This document shows, piece by piece, positions 1 to 12,072 of a stretch of 64,000 nucleotides of DNA. This DNA is from Gigantopelta aegis (lineage: Eukaryota > Mollusca > Gastropoda > Neomphalida > Peltospiridae): positions 20,438,460 through 20,502,459 of the forward strand of contig NC_054708.1 of assembly GCF_016097555.1 (NCBI RefSeq). The letters are read 5' to 3'. Below the pieces are notes generated by a model. That model was not told where the DNA came from. It did no database searches and worked only from the letters and a program-made list of their open reading frames with translations. Position 1 is the stretch's first letter; each line of letters opens with the position of its first letter. Both the position numbers and the translations under genes were made by a program.

Positions 1-719
1 TTAACTTTTGTTTATTCTACTTCATAATATAAATGTTTTAGTACATTCAAAATTATTTGACAGTAAAGTCTGGTTTGGGCTATAACAAACTCCTTGACAC
101 TGATATAATAAATATAGAATACTAAACGAGCTTGCCTGTCATACCATTTTTATGAAATGAGTGAACAGTTTTGGTATCTGACCAGCGAAAGTGAATCAGA
201 TACCAACACTGTTCATGAGTTTCATAAAAATGGTATAACAGGCAAGTTAGTTAAGTATTTTATTTATTACAAACCAACTACAAACAAATTGTAACGCAGA
301 AGTAAGCAGATGTCGAGACCTACATGTTATTTGTCTACGAACTGGGTCAGCAAGTGATCTACGTCACGCTCACATCACGCTGATATTACACTAGTTAGAT
401 ATTGAGTGATTGTTATGACATGAGCAATATCTTACACTGGTGTGTAATAACAATAATAACATCTGTTTGTTGCCATAGTAACATCTCAGGACATCCCTTT
501 TAATGATAATGTAAGATCATGGATCAGAAATATTATTGAGCTGAACTTGTGAATTTCAAAAATACATATGCAAAAAGCCATTCATGTACTATGATGACCA
601 TGAAAATTCTACTCCATGATTGTATTAGTTTACATTTGTACCTGAACCCGTTACAAAAGCTAATACTGGTAGAGGCAGTGGCAACGGAATACTGGGGACA
701 GGAGAGAGGACTACCACTT
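1..719. other. AT-rich non-coding stretch
   Basis: I see no supportable gene here. Apart from the foldback at 128-244, the sequence is AT-rich and unique within the window. Confidence 0.5.
128..244. repeat. foldback repeat (hairpin MITE-like)
   Basis: Two arms of about 52 bases are inverted around a 12-base centre. The outer arms read GCTTGCCTGTCATACCATTT on the left and its reverse complement on the right. This is the small non-autonomous foldback design that recurs elsewhere in the window with different sequences. Confidence 0.75.
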
Positions 720-965
720 GGATACCAGCCTCAGTGATGTCATGGTTAAGCCATCGGAAATAAGGCTGGTAGGTTCAGGGTTCACAGCCCAGTACTGGCT
801 CCCACCCAGAGCAAGTTTTAATGACTCAATGGGTAGGTGTAAGACCATTACACCCTCTTCTCTCTCACTAACCACTAACCCTCTATCCTGAACAGACAAC
901 TCAGGTAGCTGAGGTGTGCCCAGGACAGCGTGCTTGAATCGTAATTGGACATAAGCATGAAAATA
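720..965 (+). repeat. SINE family C
   Basis: tRNA-like head with A-box-like (GTTAAGCCATCGGA) and B-box-like (AGGGTTCACAGCCC) segments, then a body with CACTAACCACTAACC and the tail motif ACAGCGTGCTTGAA. Related copies lie at 9708-9965 and 46612-46878. Confidence 0.8.
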
Positions 966-2548
966 AGTTGGAACGAACGATACTCCAGGGAGAGAGATGT
1001 AAGCTTAGAATGGCCAAAGATTTTAAAATATGCTACTCAACTTTCTCCAAGGATACACCAATATAAACAATATGCACATCTCAAATTTGTGCAACAAGTG
1101 TTCAGTGAGACTATGCAGACTATGAACTTGAATAATGGCAAGCGACCCCCTAAAGAAAAGACATTAACAAGAGACAAACATTTAATGATTTTTTTTCTAA
1201 TGTTAGCAAGATGTATTGCAGTGACAGTGCCAATATCCATCTTCAGTGTAATAAATATCACATCACCTTTGAAAATATCCATCTGTGAGTAAAATGCCAG
1301 TCTACTCCTAGCACAGCATCTTTAAACAAATTCATTGGACATGATCCAGCAATATAATTACCTAAACAAAAATCAGGTATTTTTTTAATACATTACAGAA
1401 GATTCAGTACTAAAATAGTACTTAAGATGCATACTAAAATACAATTTCAGTAATTTCAAGCTAAAGCGCCATTTACTTTTTTGTGAACATACAAAGCATA
1501 GTTGTTGTTTTTAACCCTTCTTCACCCCACTTAAAATATACATTAACAAATGTTTTATAAATGCATACTGGCATTAATTCTCTCATCCCTTCTGAGAGTC
1601 CGACTCCATATAACCATAAATAAAATATGTTGAGTGTGTCGGTTAAATAAAATATTTCCTTCCTTCCCTTCTGAGAGTAAAACATAGATTTCTGGATAAT
1701 GGAATCAGAAAAGTTAACCTCATATTGGAATCATTCATTAATTAGATAAAATATTCAGAAAATGTATAACACAAAAACCATCCTCCAACAAGAGGAGGAA
1801 TCAGTACAGGTATACCCAAATTACACATTTCCTGGAACCATCAATGGGAATGCTACTGTTCTAGTAATACATCTAACTAACAACAGCAATCAAATTAAGA
1901 CTGCTAGCTTATTGTACAGAGTAAATACAACTAGAGAAAACATTACATCTTCCCTTTGTAATAATTTCCAATATAATTTCCAAAAAGGTAAAGACATTTT
2001 GTTTCATTTAGATTTAGATTATCGATTGCCTCAAATAAGGTTTTGATTGATTGAATTTTTTTTTAATGAATAACCACAGAAAAATAACTATAAGTAAATT
2101 GGTTACTAGAAACAAATTCATAATATGCTAAATATATACTAACATACAAATTAAAGTGTAAATAAAGTACAATTTACACAACTTAAAACATCAATACATA
2201 CTAATACTTTAACTTTCTAAAGATACACAAAATAAAATGGTTACACATTACATTTGTTTTCATTTGCTTGACACTATATTTTGTGTACAAAGCATGTATA
2301 ATCTTTCCAACATCTAGATCCATTAGTGAACTAAATGGTAATTTATACAGTATATTCCTGTTCTATAATTACTGTAAATCATAAAGTATTAGTGATCTTA
2401 AAATGTAGCAAAATCCAAACAAGCGACACATAATTTTAGTGAGGTCATCATATCAGAAACTAAAAAACAAATACTCTTAAGCTGTAGGATCAGCTGAAAT
2501 AATGTTTTTAATGAATCTTGACGTTATGCAGCTTACAGACATCTTGAA
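966..2548. other. non-coding stretch, no gene supported
   Basis: AT-rich sequence with short open frames that match no family I recognise. A SINE tail lies inside it at 1597-1668. Confidence 0.4.
1597..1668 (+). repeat. SINE tail-1 fragment
   Basis: Matches only the 3' end of the family A and B SINEs (CCATATAACC, then AAATATGTTGAGTGTGTCGG, then a CCTTCC tail). It is a 5'-truncated copy. Confidence 0.75.
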
Positions 2549-2563
2549 TTTAGTACAAAATTT

Positions 2564-2890
2564 GCGGGGCGAGATGTAGCCCAGTGGTACAACACTCGCT
2601 CGATGCACGGTCGGTGTGAGATCGACCCCTGTCAGTGGGCCCATTGGGTTATTTCTCGTTCCAGCCAGTGCACCACGACTGGTATATCAAAGGCCATGGT
2701 ATGTGCTAACCTGTCTGTGGGATGGTGCATATAAAAAATCCCTTGCTGCTAATCGAAAAGAGTAGCCCATGAAATGGCGATAGTGGGTTTCCTCTCTCAA
2801 TATCTGTGTCGTCCTTAACCATATGTCTGACGCCATATAACCGTAAATAAAATGTGTTGAGTGCGTCGTTAAATAAAACATTTCTTTCTT
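2564..2890 (+). repeat. SINE family A, full length with target duplication
   Basis: Starts GGGGCGAGATGTAGCCCAGT (A box) and has a B box near GAGATCGACC. It continues through the conserved body (TCCAGCCAGTGCACCACGAC; ATGGTGCATATAAA) and ends in the GAGTGCGTCGTTAAATAAAA tail plus a CTTT run. A 13-base direct repeat, TTAGTACAAAATT, flanks both ends, which is the target duplication of LINE-driven retroposition. Confidence 0.92.
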
Positions 2891-3186
2891 TTAGTACAAA
2901 ATTGCAGTAATATGTGCATGCTAACTACTGTTGTTTGCTATCCGTTTGGTTTAATCTATAGCATGTAACAATTGTTGTGTCTTCAGTTAATCACAGACAA
3001 AACAATCGCACAAAAGCTTTTTGGAACAGTCTGTTGTATGTCTCTTTAAATTTAGCGTCATCAAATACATGTATTAGCGTCTTGTATGGTCTCGCTAAAT
3101 TCACTAACATTTTATCCTCGCTAACATTTCCTGATTTACAGTACTTAGATGAATGGCTACATTACAACTACAGTACTGTATCACCG

Positions 3187-3290
3187 GCTTCAGTGGTGCA
3201 GTGGTCAAGTTGTTGGTCTTAACAATGACAGGTACTGGGTTCGCACCTTAGCACCAGCTTACTCACAAAGAGCAAGTATTAAAGTGACAG
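3187..3290 (+). repeat. SINE family C head fragment
   Basis: Begins CCGGCTTCAGTGGTGCAGTG and carries the B-box-like GGTACTGGGTTCGCA. The body and tail of family C are missing. Confidence 0.6.
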
Positions 3291-3387
3291 ACCCTAGTTT
3301 TTAAACTATTGCATATTTTTTCACCATTAGAGCTGGTTTTGATAATTGAAATCAGACATTACTCACATCAGTGTGTGTCTGGCTATG

Positions 3388-3835
3388 ATATAGAGAATAA
3401 TACACAAGTGGCCATTGGATATCATTTATCTCACGAGTTGTTTTAAAATGTATCTAACGAGTGAAAGTGACTTTGATACGTTTTTAAACAAGTTGTGAGA
3501 TAAATGGTATCTAATGAACACAAATGTATTATTCTATTTTTTACATATCCTAAAAAAACCCAGGTTTTAAGCAAATTTTAACATCTTTTTTGACAAAGTT
3601 ATTTACAGCTGTTGCACTTGTAGCTGACACATGATTTCCAGGTTAACTATAAGTTACAGTGTAATCAATTTCCACCATGATGTTTTTTTTATTGGACGTA
3701 TGGCATTGGTGACCTGGTCATCACCTAGGAGCAGCCAGTCGTATGTCTTGAAATTGTTAACACACATACGTGTGTAAACAACTATGTGTTATCAAAAATA
3801 ACGCATGGTGTTCTCACCAATGGGTGTGTAAGGTG
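3388..3835 (+). repeat. medium repeat with foldback start, copy 1
   Basis: Collinear with 20177-20790. The first 145 bases fold back (GAATAATACACAAGTGGCCA against its inverted partner ending GTATTATTC). The remainder includes AGGAGCAGCCAGTCGTATGT, shared with the second copy. This copy lacks the MITE inserted in copy 2, so it records the empty site. The family is not named. Confidence 0.8.
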
Positions 3836-5096
3836 TTTTAATACTGCTAAAATCAGCTAAATGCTTTTTTCCAGAATTCTAAAAATACATGTACCTTTGA
3901 GAAGTAATGGTTATGGAGATTTTTAAAGGGTATGTAGGACAATTTCCTCCATTTCAATGTCACTCTTGTTTCACTTTATTGTAACTTTATACAGATTTCT
4001 GTAGAATAACCAAACATAGTCTCAATTTTCATGGGCTGAAACTAGCGTCTGCAACTTCATATACTTCATGATTTGCTTTAAAACCACTACACCAACTTCT
4101 CTCTCACCTACATGTAAACAATTATTAACCCACACCATGGACAGACAGCCCAGAAAGATGGGGTGAGTACTCAGAACAGAACCCAGTAACAAACTGAATA
4201 GATTAAAGTTGGAAATTAAATGAAATGAGTACTCTGTGGACACTTCAACGTAACACATGTGTGGACCATAAAGCTATCTTTGACACTGATGATGTATACC
4301 ATGACATGATATATAAGAGAGAAAAAAAGAGATAAGACACTTTCGTACCCATAATTGTTAGATATAAGGACCTATTCACCTCCTCCTGCCCCCCCCCCCC
4401 CACCAAAATATACATGTGTGTGTGTGTAGAAAATATTTAAATTCTTTAAGTGGAACTACATGTAACCTCCAACCACCCACATTTACTTACAAAAAAAAAA
4501 AGAAAAAAAAAGAAAAGAAAAAAAAAAAAAGTTGTGCAGATGAAGAGCCTCCATTATGAACTGAAATGTGAATGGTAAATAGTGACTGCACTGCAGTCAT
4601 TATGATCATAAAACACATCACCATTAAACTTAGACATGACCAATATCTGCCATAATTTAACAACAGGACATAATATTGCAATGCACTAGTAATATAGTCA
4701 AACACATACATATATAACAGCACCCAAGAACTATATGCTTATATCATCTTTCTAACAATTCTGGATAAAAAAAGAAAAGAAAAAAAGCTCTGAATCACAG
4801 CACTTTGAAAAACAAAACAAGAACTTTTTATAAAATTTGTGCCAAAATATTGATCATCATCATTAAAAGGGTTAAATATGTGAAGAAAAACCAAACAAAC
4901 CCAAAATATTATTGTTCAGTGACTAAGTTTTACAAATAATGTAATTACTATAATAGCTATAACAACATACAATGAAACTCCTCTAAACCAGACACCCTCC
5001 GGGCCAAATAAAAAGTCTAGTTTTAAGAACGTTTATTTTTATTTTATCAGTACTGATATTTAAAAAGGGGCTGTGAAAAATGTCTAATATTGAGGG
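3836..5096. other. non-coding stretch with simple repeats
   Basis: Holds a C tract near 4390, A-rich runs at 4491-4530 and unassigned AT-rich DNA. A possible piece of a family C body lies around 4080-4150. Confidence 0.4.
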
Positions 5097-5475
5097 AAGG
5101 AAGGAAATGCTTTATTTAATGACATACTCAACACATTTTATTTTTGTTTATATGGAAAGAAAGAAAAGTTTTGTTTAACGATGCACTCAACACATTTTAG
5201 TTATATGACGTCAGACATATGATTAATGTCCACACAGATATAGAGAGAACACCCATTGTCGCCACTTCAAGGGCTACTCTTTTCGATTAGCAGCAAGGGA
5301 TCGTTCATATGCACCATCCCAGAGTCAGGATAGTACATACCACGGCCTTTGTTACACCAGTTGTGGAGCATTGGCTGGAACGAGAAATAGCCCAGTGGGG
5401 CCATCGATGGGAATAGATCCTAAACCGACCACACATCAAGCAAGCGCTTTACTGCTGGGTGATGTCCCGCCCCAA
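5097..5475 (-). repeat. SINE family A, minus strand, with doubled tail
   Basis: The minus strand reads a family A SINE from the head (GATGTCCCGCCCC on plus, about 5461-5473) to the tail at 5155. A second tail-1 fragment at 5097-5150 abuts it, so either two copies are nested or the tail was duplicated. Confidence 0.8.
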
Positions 5476-5814
5476 TTTTGAGAAAATTCCAGTTTACAGA
5501 GGGTCTGGTTTTGAGAGGTTTCACTGTAGTATTGACTTGTATGGATGCAAAAGCATATTTGACTTATCAACAATACAACAAATCATTGAAAGATGGATCT
5601 GATCCGTAAAAAAGCTCCATTTTCTTATTAGCTTGTAATACATAATCTAACGAAGCACTGAAATAAACTGGTCACCATGTAATTAAATTTCCGTAATAAA
5701 AAGATAAAAAAGACCCAACCCAACAAACATCCTGTTTAATTATTCCATAATGCAACACATCTGCAACTAGTCAACTAAAGCCCTTTATTGGTATTACTAA
5801 GATAGCTGTACCAG

Positions 5815-5945
5815 TCTCGGTGGTGTACTGGCCTTAAGGCTAGTAGGTACTGGGTTGGTTCGCCCCCTAGCACCAGTACTCTGAGGTGAGGTTTACGGGT
5901 ACTACACCAACTTCTCTCTCCAGACAACATCCTTGAACCGTATTG
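5815..5945 (+). repeat. SINE family C, diverged and shortened
   Basis: Head CAGTCTCGGTGGTGTACTGG, B box near GGTACTGGGTTGGTTCG, then CACCAACTTCTCTCTC. The tail is cut short. Confidence 0.6.
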
Positions 5946-6155
5946 AGAAATAAGAACAACACCCCCACATCCCCAAAAACAAAATGAAATGAAGTTGGTG
6001 GGTGTTTTTTTTTTTTACCATACCCAAAAAAACACCCAATTTTTTTTTTTTTTTAAATACTTGTTTCTTGAAAAATCATATAATAAAAAAGTAGAGAAAA
6101 GCTGTATATGTTTGTGCAACATCTGACTAAGAAATAACAATCAGTTGTCTGTAAC

Positions 6156-6348
6156 CAGGGCCGTAGCTAGGATTTTTTGTTTGGGGGGAGGGTGGGGGGG
6201 GGGGGGACGGGGGACAACTGAGTAGTTAATAGTCTAAAACTCCTTAAACAGTTAAGAAGATAATTTTCTTTAATGCTTTCTGGATTTTTTTTCAGGGGGG
6301 GGGAGGGGGGGAACTGCCCCCCTTGTCCCTCCGCTAGCTACGGCCCTG
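6156..6348. mobile_element. hAT5-like MITE with poly-G core
   Basis: Terminal inverted repeats CAGGGCCGTAGCTAG and CTAGCTACGGCCCTG, flanked on both sides by the 5-base repeat GTAAC. CAGGG termini with a 5-bp target duplication fit hAT5-type transposons; no transposase is present. The core is two long G runs. A sister copy is at 29624-29815. Confidence 0.75.
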
Positions 6349-7507
6349 GTAACAGTTTATAAAGTTACAATATCACCTACTACATTCATCTCACGATCCA
6401 CTTCACTTGATACACTTCAACCTCAACATACCAAAAAGGACATTCTACCAAAGCGAGTCTACTACCAAATATAAATTATGCTATAAAAATATAATTTTTC
6501 TTTTACAATTTCCAACATTACATAAAATCAATACTAATAACAAGGATCATCTCAGCCTAACAAGCTTCTATGATTGTGGTCTTTCTTCATAAACCAGACT
6601 ACTGAAAAATGCGATCAAGTTCAATAGAGCAACATATCCAGTCCAATTAAATTAAACCTCCACTTGTATCCAAGATCAGTTATGGTATTTGATAATATGA
6701 CTACGACACTAAACAATGACTTTTGATATGGTCACATCACAGTCAATCCATGTTGAAGGGACTATCCCGAGTTTGTAGCCATTTTAAATGATTTTTTGCA
6801 AATAAACTGATTTTTCATTATTAAAATTACAATTTACTTATATTTTCTTGCTTAAAATAGGAATATCTCTGTAATCAATGCATTTCTGGACATTGTAATG
6901 TTTAGTAGTATCTAATATTGATGTTCACCTAAAACAATTTGTAACGTGAATCTATTATTTTTTACAATAGCCAAACAAAATTTGAAATAATTTGGTCAAA
7001 GTACATTCCAAATGTATTTATCCATATAATGCTTTATATTTAAAACATGTTAAGGTAAGATAGTGTTTTTAATTTTTTTTTGAAAACAGCAAGATGTGTG
7101 TTTATTTTTAGGGAAGAAACAAACAGAAATCTTGGTGGAACAAAAAACACTGGTTAGTCTCTTTAAACATGGAATCTGTTAAAACATTTTAATACATGGT
7201 TCCAACAAGTATTAATTTAGGTGTTAACTATTTCTGTTACAACTTCAGTATTTTTACATAAACTACTTTGTAAAAGAAAATCCATAAAATCTATAATGTT
7301 AACACATATTTGTTAAAAAAAAGTAAAAATTTATTTACTGTATAGTGTATACAAATATTTAAACAGTCGGTTGAGAAGAAGGTGATAAATGAAGCAAAAT
7401 ACAAAAATATCCCAAAATATTGTTTTTTTATTCTTATTGCTTCAACGACTGAATGCAAAATAATAATATGGACATCATCAAAGTGTATCAGATCATATAT
7501 AAATTTA
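6349..7507. other. non-coding, with an old TTAA-MITE remnant
   Basis: 6761-7010 loosely follows the left half of the TTAA-flanked palindromic MITE (GGGACTATCCCGAGTTTGTA and so on), probably an old copy. The rest is AT-rich and unassigned. Confidence 0.45.
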
Positions 7508-8267
7508 AAGCAGCCCATACACGATCAATTTTATTGACAATAATATTGTCAGTTATAAAAACTGACAATATTATTGATCATTAGTGTGTGATATCGAAGA
7601 AAGTTTTTGACTGACACAATATATTGACAGAATCAAACATCTGTGGATATTTATTGAAGGTTTCTCAATAATACTGTGTCGTTGATGGCACTTTGTCAAA
7701 TTATTGCACACTATTTCATTCTGAAGCCAGTTATCCGAGGATAAACATGTCCAGGCAGGAAAAGGAAGAGGAGAGAAAATTTCTTCTTCTTTTTAAATAT
7801 AACATTAATAAAATTATCAATCTGTGTTTCTTTTATTTTTATTAAAATATATATTAACTTTGAATTATGTTTTCTTGCAATATTTACTAAAAATAATAAT
7901 TTCAAAAGCATTTTTTCATATTTACCTATTGATGTCATCATTAATGCAAAATTAGACATATTAGTATTTATGAATAATATGATTTGCTATTTCATCCATA
8001 TGAAGATAATTTCGATAATACGCCTACTCATTTGTTCCAAGTTCCTTTAGCAGTTCAACATGGCCAAACGTTTTTCTCTGCAGAAACCATTGTTTGGACC
8101 ATGTAATTCTTGTTTTAATTTTTTCGCAATAGCTTAGAGCAATGGCTAGAGGACAAATGACTTAAAATATTGTGTAAATAATTGCATCGTTGGTGGCCAA
8201 TAAATATTCATCAATAATATTGTATCAATATTATTGTCAATTAAATTGATCGTGTATGGGCTGCTTA
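7508..8267. mobile_element. 760-bp non-autonomous TIR element
   Basis: The ends GCAGCCCATACACGATCAAT and its reverse complement at 8248-8267 form inverted repeats of about 38 bases. The flanks read TTTAAA on the left and TTAAGT on the right, consistent with a TTAA target. The interior is AT-rich and has no recognisable transposase. It is probably a deletion derivative or MITE of a cut-and-paste family (piggyBac or Kolobok by target, which is an inference). Confidence 0.75.
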
Positions 8268-9209
8268 AGTAAATATGAGATTATTGTGAGCTTTTTATGA
8301 AATAGCAAGGACACAAAACAGGTTTTTGACCAATGCCAAAATATGAAATTCTGGAAAATTCAGAGAGCTTCTTCATCCCTGAAATTTTATGTTATTGGAA
8401 CAGAATTCAAAAAGGATACAGCGGATAATAAACAAGTTCCCAGTTGACAAATTTATGTCCCTAATAAAATAATTATCACTTGTCGTTACCTTTAGCGAAT
8501 GACAAATAAAAATTATTTTATGAGGGAAATAGTTTGATAGTAATTGGTAGTTTGTTATTCTATTTATTACCTCAGCTATTTTTCTAAAAACCTTATATTT
8601 TTGATATCCATACATGTGCTTGTATATAAAAATATAAACTACTTTACTCACTATTCTGAGTACCTATAACGTTACATTTTATTTTCGTTCACAAACAACC
8701 AAAATTCTTTTTATTGTTAAAAAAAATCTATAACAAATTGCATTAATAAAAAATAACCAATTTATTACAAAAGTTAATAATGAAAACAGAAAGGTGTAAA
8801 TGCAAACTCATTAACCTACATGACGTCATATTTAGTATAGACAAGGTCATTGGTTTGTAAGCGATAAATCATCCAATAATATTGTACGTTACACCAATGC
8901 ATGATAATTTCTCACTGAGAAAAATTATTAGTTTATTTCCCCATTATGAGTGACTGCTGAGGTGATAAATATGTACATCTGTCTTTAAACATATGATCTA
9001 CAGTATAAAATTCAAGATGGTGATCATCTTAAATATTGAAAATGCACCAAAATCACTCATATACTTTAATGATTTATTACAACACATGAAAGTGTTTTCG
9101 TAGCTGTTCATAGATAAAAGTCTCGACTGCCACTAGACAAATACTCTACTGGCACAGTCTCATTAAGAAAGAGAAAGAGAGGGCTATAATTAGTATCTGG
9201 ACATCCAAC
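8268..9209. other. AGPAT 3' flank, probable 3' UTR
   Basis: On the minus strand this follows the AGPAT stop codon. AATAAA-type signals lie at about 9072-9077 and 8929-8935 (minus). No other gene is visible. Confidence 0.4.
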
Positions 9210-9370
9210 TTATTTGACTCCATTGATTAATTTTGGCTGTCTTGTTTCCAGGGATGTCTGATTGTACACTTCTAACATCTGCTTCCGCAATCGTTCGGCA
9301 AACTCTGGTACATCTGACGACGACATGCCAGTCGTTGGCACAGGGGGAAGGCAAGTGATGATATATTTAC
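9210..9370 (-). CDS. AGPAT1: AGPAT coding exon 6, C-terminus
   Basis: Acceptor GCTGTTTCAG. Encodes [20 protein letters not shown]...LINGVK and stop TAA at 9210-9212. LPPVPT..M...DVP matches the AGPAT1 C-terminal pattern. Confidence 0.95.
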
Positions 9371-11976
9371 CTGAAACAGCAGAATCATTTTACAATTTGA
9401 AAAAACCCCATGATTGATTACTGTCGGTGTAACAGATTACAATTTTTAAAGTAATGTAAACAAGCATTCTGAGAATAATACTAAAGCAACACATATCCCC
9501 CTACCTGGGCCCAACAAATTTTCATATATCCTAAGTTTAATGGTAAAAACTCTTGTTAAAAATGAGTAAATCGCCATGAAAGGTAAACTTGATTTGTAAC
9601 AGTACATAATAAAGCTATATACAAAATTTCATCTCAATATCTTCAAGCATTGCACACACAAAAAAAGTCTGAAAAACAAAATAATTTTTCATTTCAACTT
9701 ATTGTCGTGCTTCGATCCAATAAGGTTCAAGCACGCTGTCCTGGGCACACACACCTCAGCTATCTGGACTGTCTGTCCAGGACAGTAGGTTAGTTGTTTG
9801 TGGTTAGTGAGAGAGAAGACAGAGTAGGGGTCTTACACCTACTCACTGAGTCATTAAAACTTGCTCTGTGTGGGAGCCGGTACCGAGCTGTGAACCCTGT
9901 ACTTACCAGCCGTATGTCCGATGGCTTAACTATGGCTTAACTACGACACCATCGAGGCCGGTAAAACAAATTATTCATATTTCCTAAGTTCATGGGCAAT
10001 AACTGTCAAAAATGGGTAAACCACCATGAAAATGAAACAATCTGTAACATTAATTTTTTTTTCTTCAAAAATCCTAACTTCAAGAGCCATAACTCAGTGA
10101 AAAATGGGTAAATTGCCATAAAATGAAACTGATCTGATGAAACTGAACATGATAAAGCTATACACAAACTTTAGTTCAATATCTTGAGGCAGTGCAAAAC
10201 AAAAGTCCAGAAAATCAATTTTCTTATATCCTAACATCAAGGCCCATAACGGTCATAAATGGGTAAATTTTCATGAAAGTCCAACTTGATCTGTAACAGT
10301 ACACAATAAAACTGTACACTAATTTTAGCTCAGTATCTCGAAGCATTGTGAAAGAAACATCCGGTAAACTATATGTGGGACAGACAGATCGACAGACAGA
10401 AGGATGGGTATGAAACCTAAAGTAGGGGACTAAACACATGATTATTTTTTAAAGTAATGTAAATAATAACAGAATTAAAACCATTATTGGGGATTCTGCT
10501 GGTAAATTTTCCCCTGTAATATATTTCACCAATGTAAACAGACATATAGCACTGAATGTTGTATTTAACTTGTATTAATAATGATGTCATGCAATACATA
10601 GTCCTATAATGTAATTTTAAAACAAATTTAACACTAATTCGCAACAATGGATATAGATAGGAAGGAAGTAGGGAGGTTAATGGTTTATTTAACGATGCAC
10701 TCAACACATTTTATTTACAGTTATATGACGTCGGACATATGGTTGAGGACCACACAGATATTGAGGGAGGAAACCCGCTGTCGCCACTTCATGGGCTACT
10801 CTTTTCAATTAGCAGCACCATCCTATAGACAGAATAGGACATACCACAGCCTTTGATGTACCAGTCTGGAGAAAGTAGAAAGCCTGTTCTGGAGTCTTGG
10901 AAAAACAAATCGTAATCAATGTACTACAATTTGTGTCTAATAAAGAATATTTTAACAACTTCTCACCAGTTTCAAACTTTTTCTCTCTCTTGCTATAGAA
11001 GTCTGAATATGATGAAAATACTACAGGTACCACAGGGACCTGAAAAACAAGGTAATAATATTAATATGTTTTGGGTACGATGCTGTATATTAACTGTTAT
11101 ATGCATAGATCATGTTTTATTTAATGACGCTCTTATAAGGCAGGGCTTCTAGATTATGGTAGCCCCACTCCCATGGCTAGTGATAGTCAATGTTGAGCTA
11201 TTAAATAACTGCTATTGCCATGCCCGACGGCTAATGAAATTTTTTTTGGTCAAATGTTGCAGTTAAGTCTATTTTGTAAATATGAATGTCCTGCCCCCAC
11301 CCCAACCCCCAATGTTAGTGTTTTTAAGCTCTATCTCCCTCTTTAGATGACATATATTTGATTATTACTATCATTCAGTAAAATTGCATTAACTTAAAGT
11401 AAAGTAGGGCTAGAGAATTTTTAATCATGGCTAGTAAAAAAAAAATTAATCACTGATCCCACGGAAAGTGGATTTTATTTATAAAAAGTCTAGAATCCCT
11501 GTATAATGATTGTAGATGAGTACAGTTACATTAAGCATGTATTTGAATGCATAATACACAAATGAGAACACTGTAACTACAAAGAGGATACCTCTCCCCC
11601 CCCCCCCCCCCCCCCCCCCCGAGTGTCTTGTGATATTATAATTTTATCAGCACGAGTTGATAAAAGTATGAAATCTGAGGCTTGCTGAGACTTTTTATAC
11701 TTTTATCAATGAGTGCTGATAAATTATGATATCACAAGACACGAGGGGGTATTCTTTTTATCATCCATTATCATTCTTTTCATTTGCGACAATTGTAAAC
11801 AATGTCAGTATAATGTGGGTTGAATATCACTATATTTGGCAGTGGTAGACTTGTTAACTAGCAAAACGACAGTGGCGTGACGTCACTAATGCTAGGTTTA
11901 GTGCTGAAACATACACAGTGATGTAACAAAAAGAAGCGATATCTCCTAGGGGAATATCACAAATTATAGTGCCAGC

Positions 11977-12072
<96 letters not shown>

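Noticed and set aside
945-1292. 115-codon frame on plus
   Set aside because: It begins in a SINE tail, matches no family, and its antisense is equally open; no splice or coding signal supports it.
1762-2046. 94-codon Asn/Thr-rich frame
   Set aside because: AT-rich composition explains it; no domain, signal peptide or splice site.
2566-2640. tRNA gene candidates (A and B boxes), also at 23261, 46612, 54603, 59535, 62668 and 63031
   Set aside because: Each continues into a SINE body and lacks a paired acceptor stem and anticodon arm; they are SINE heads, not tRNA genes.
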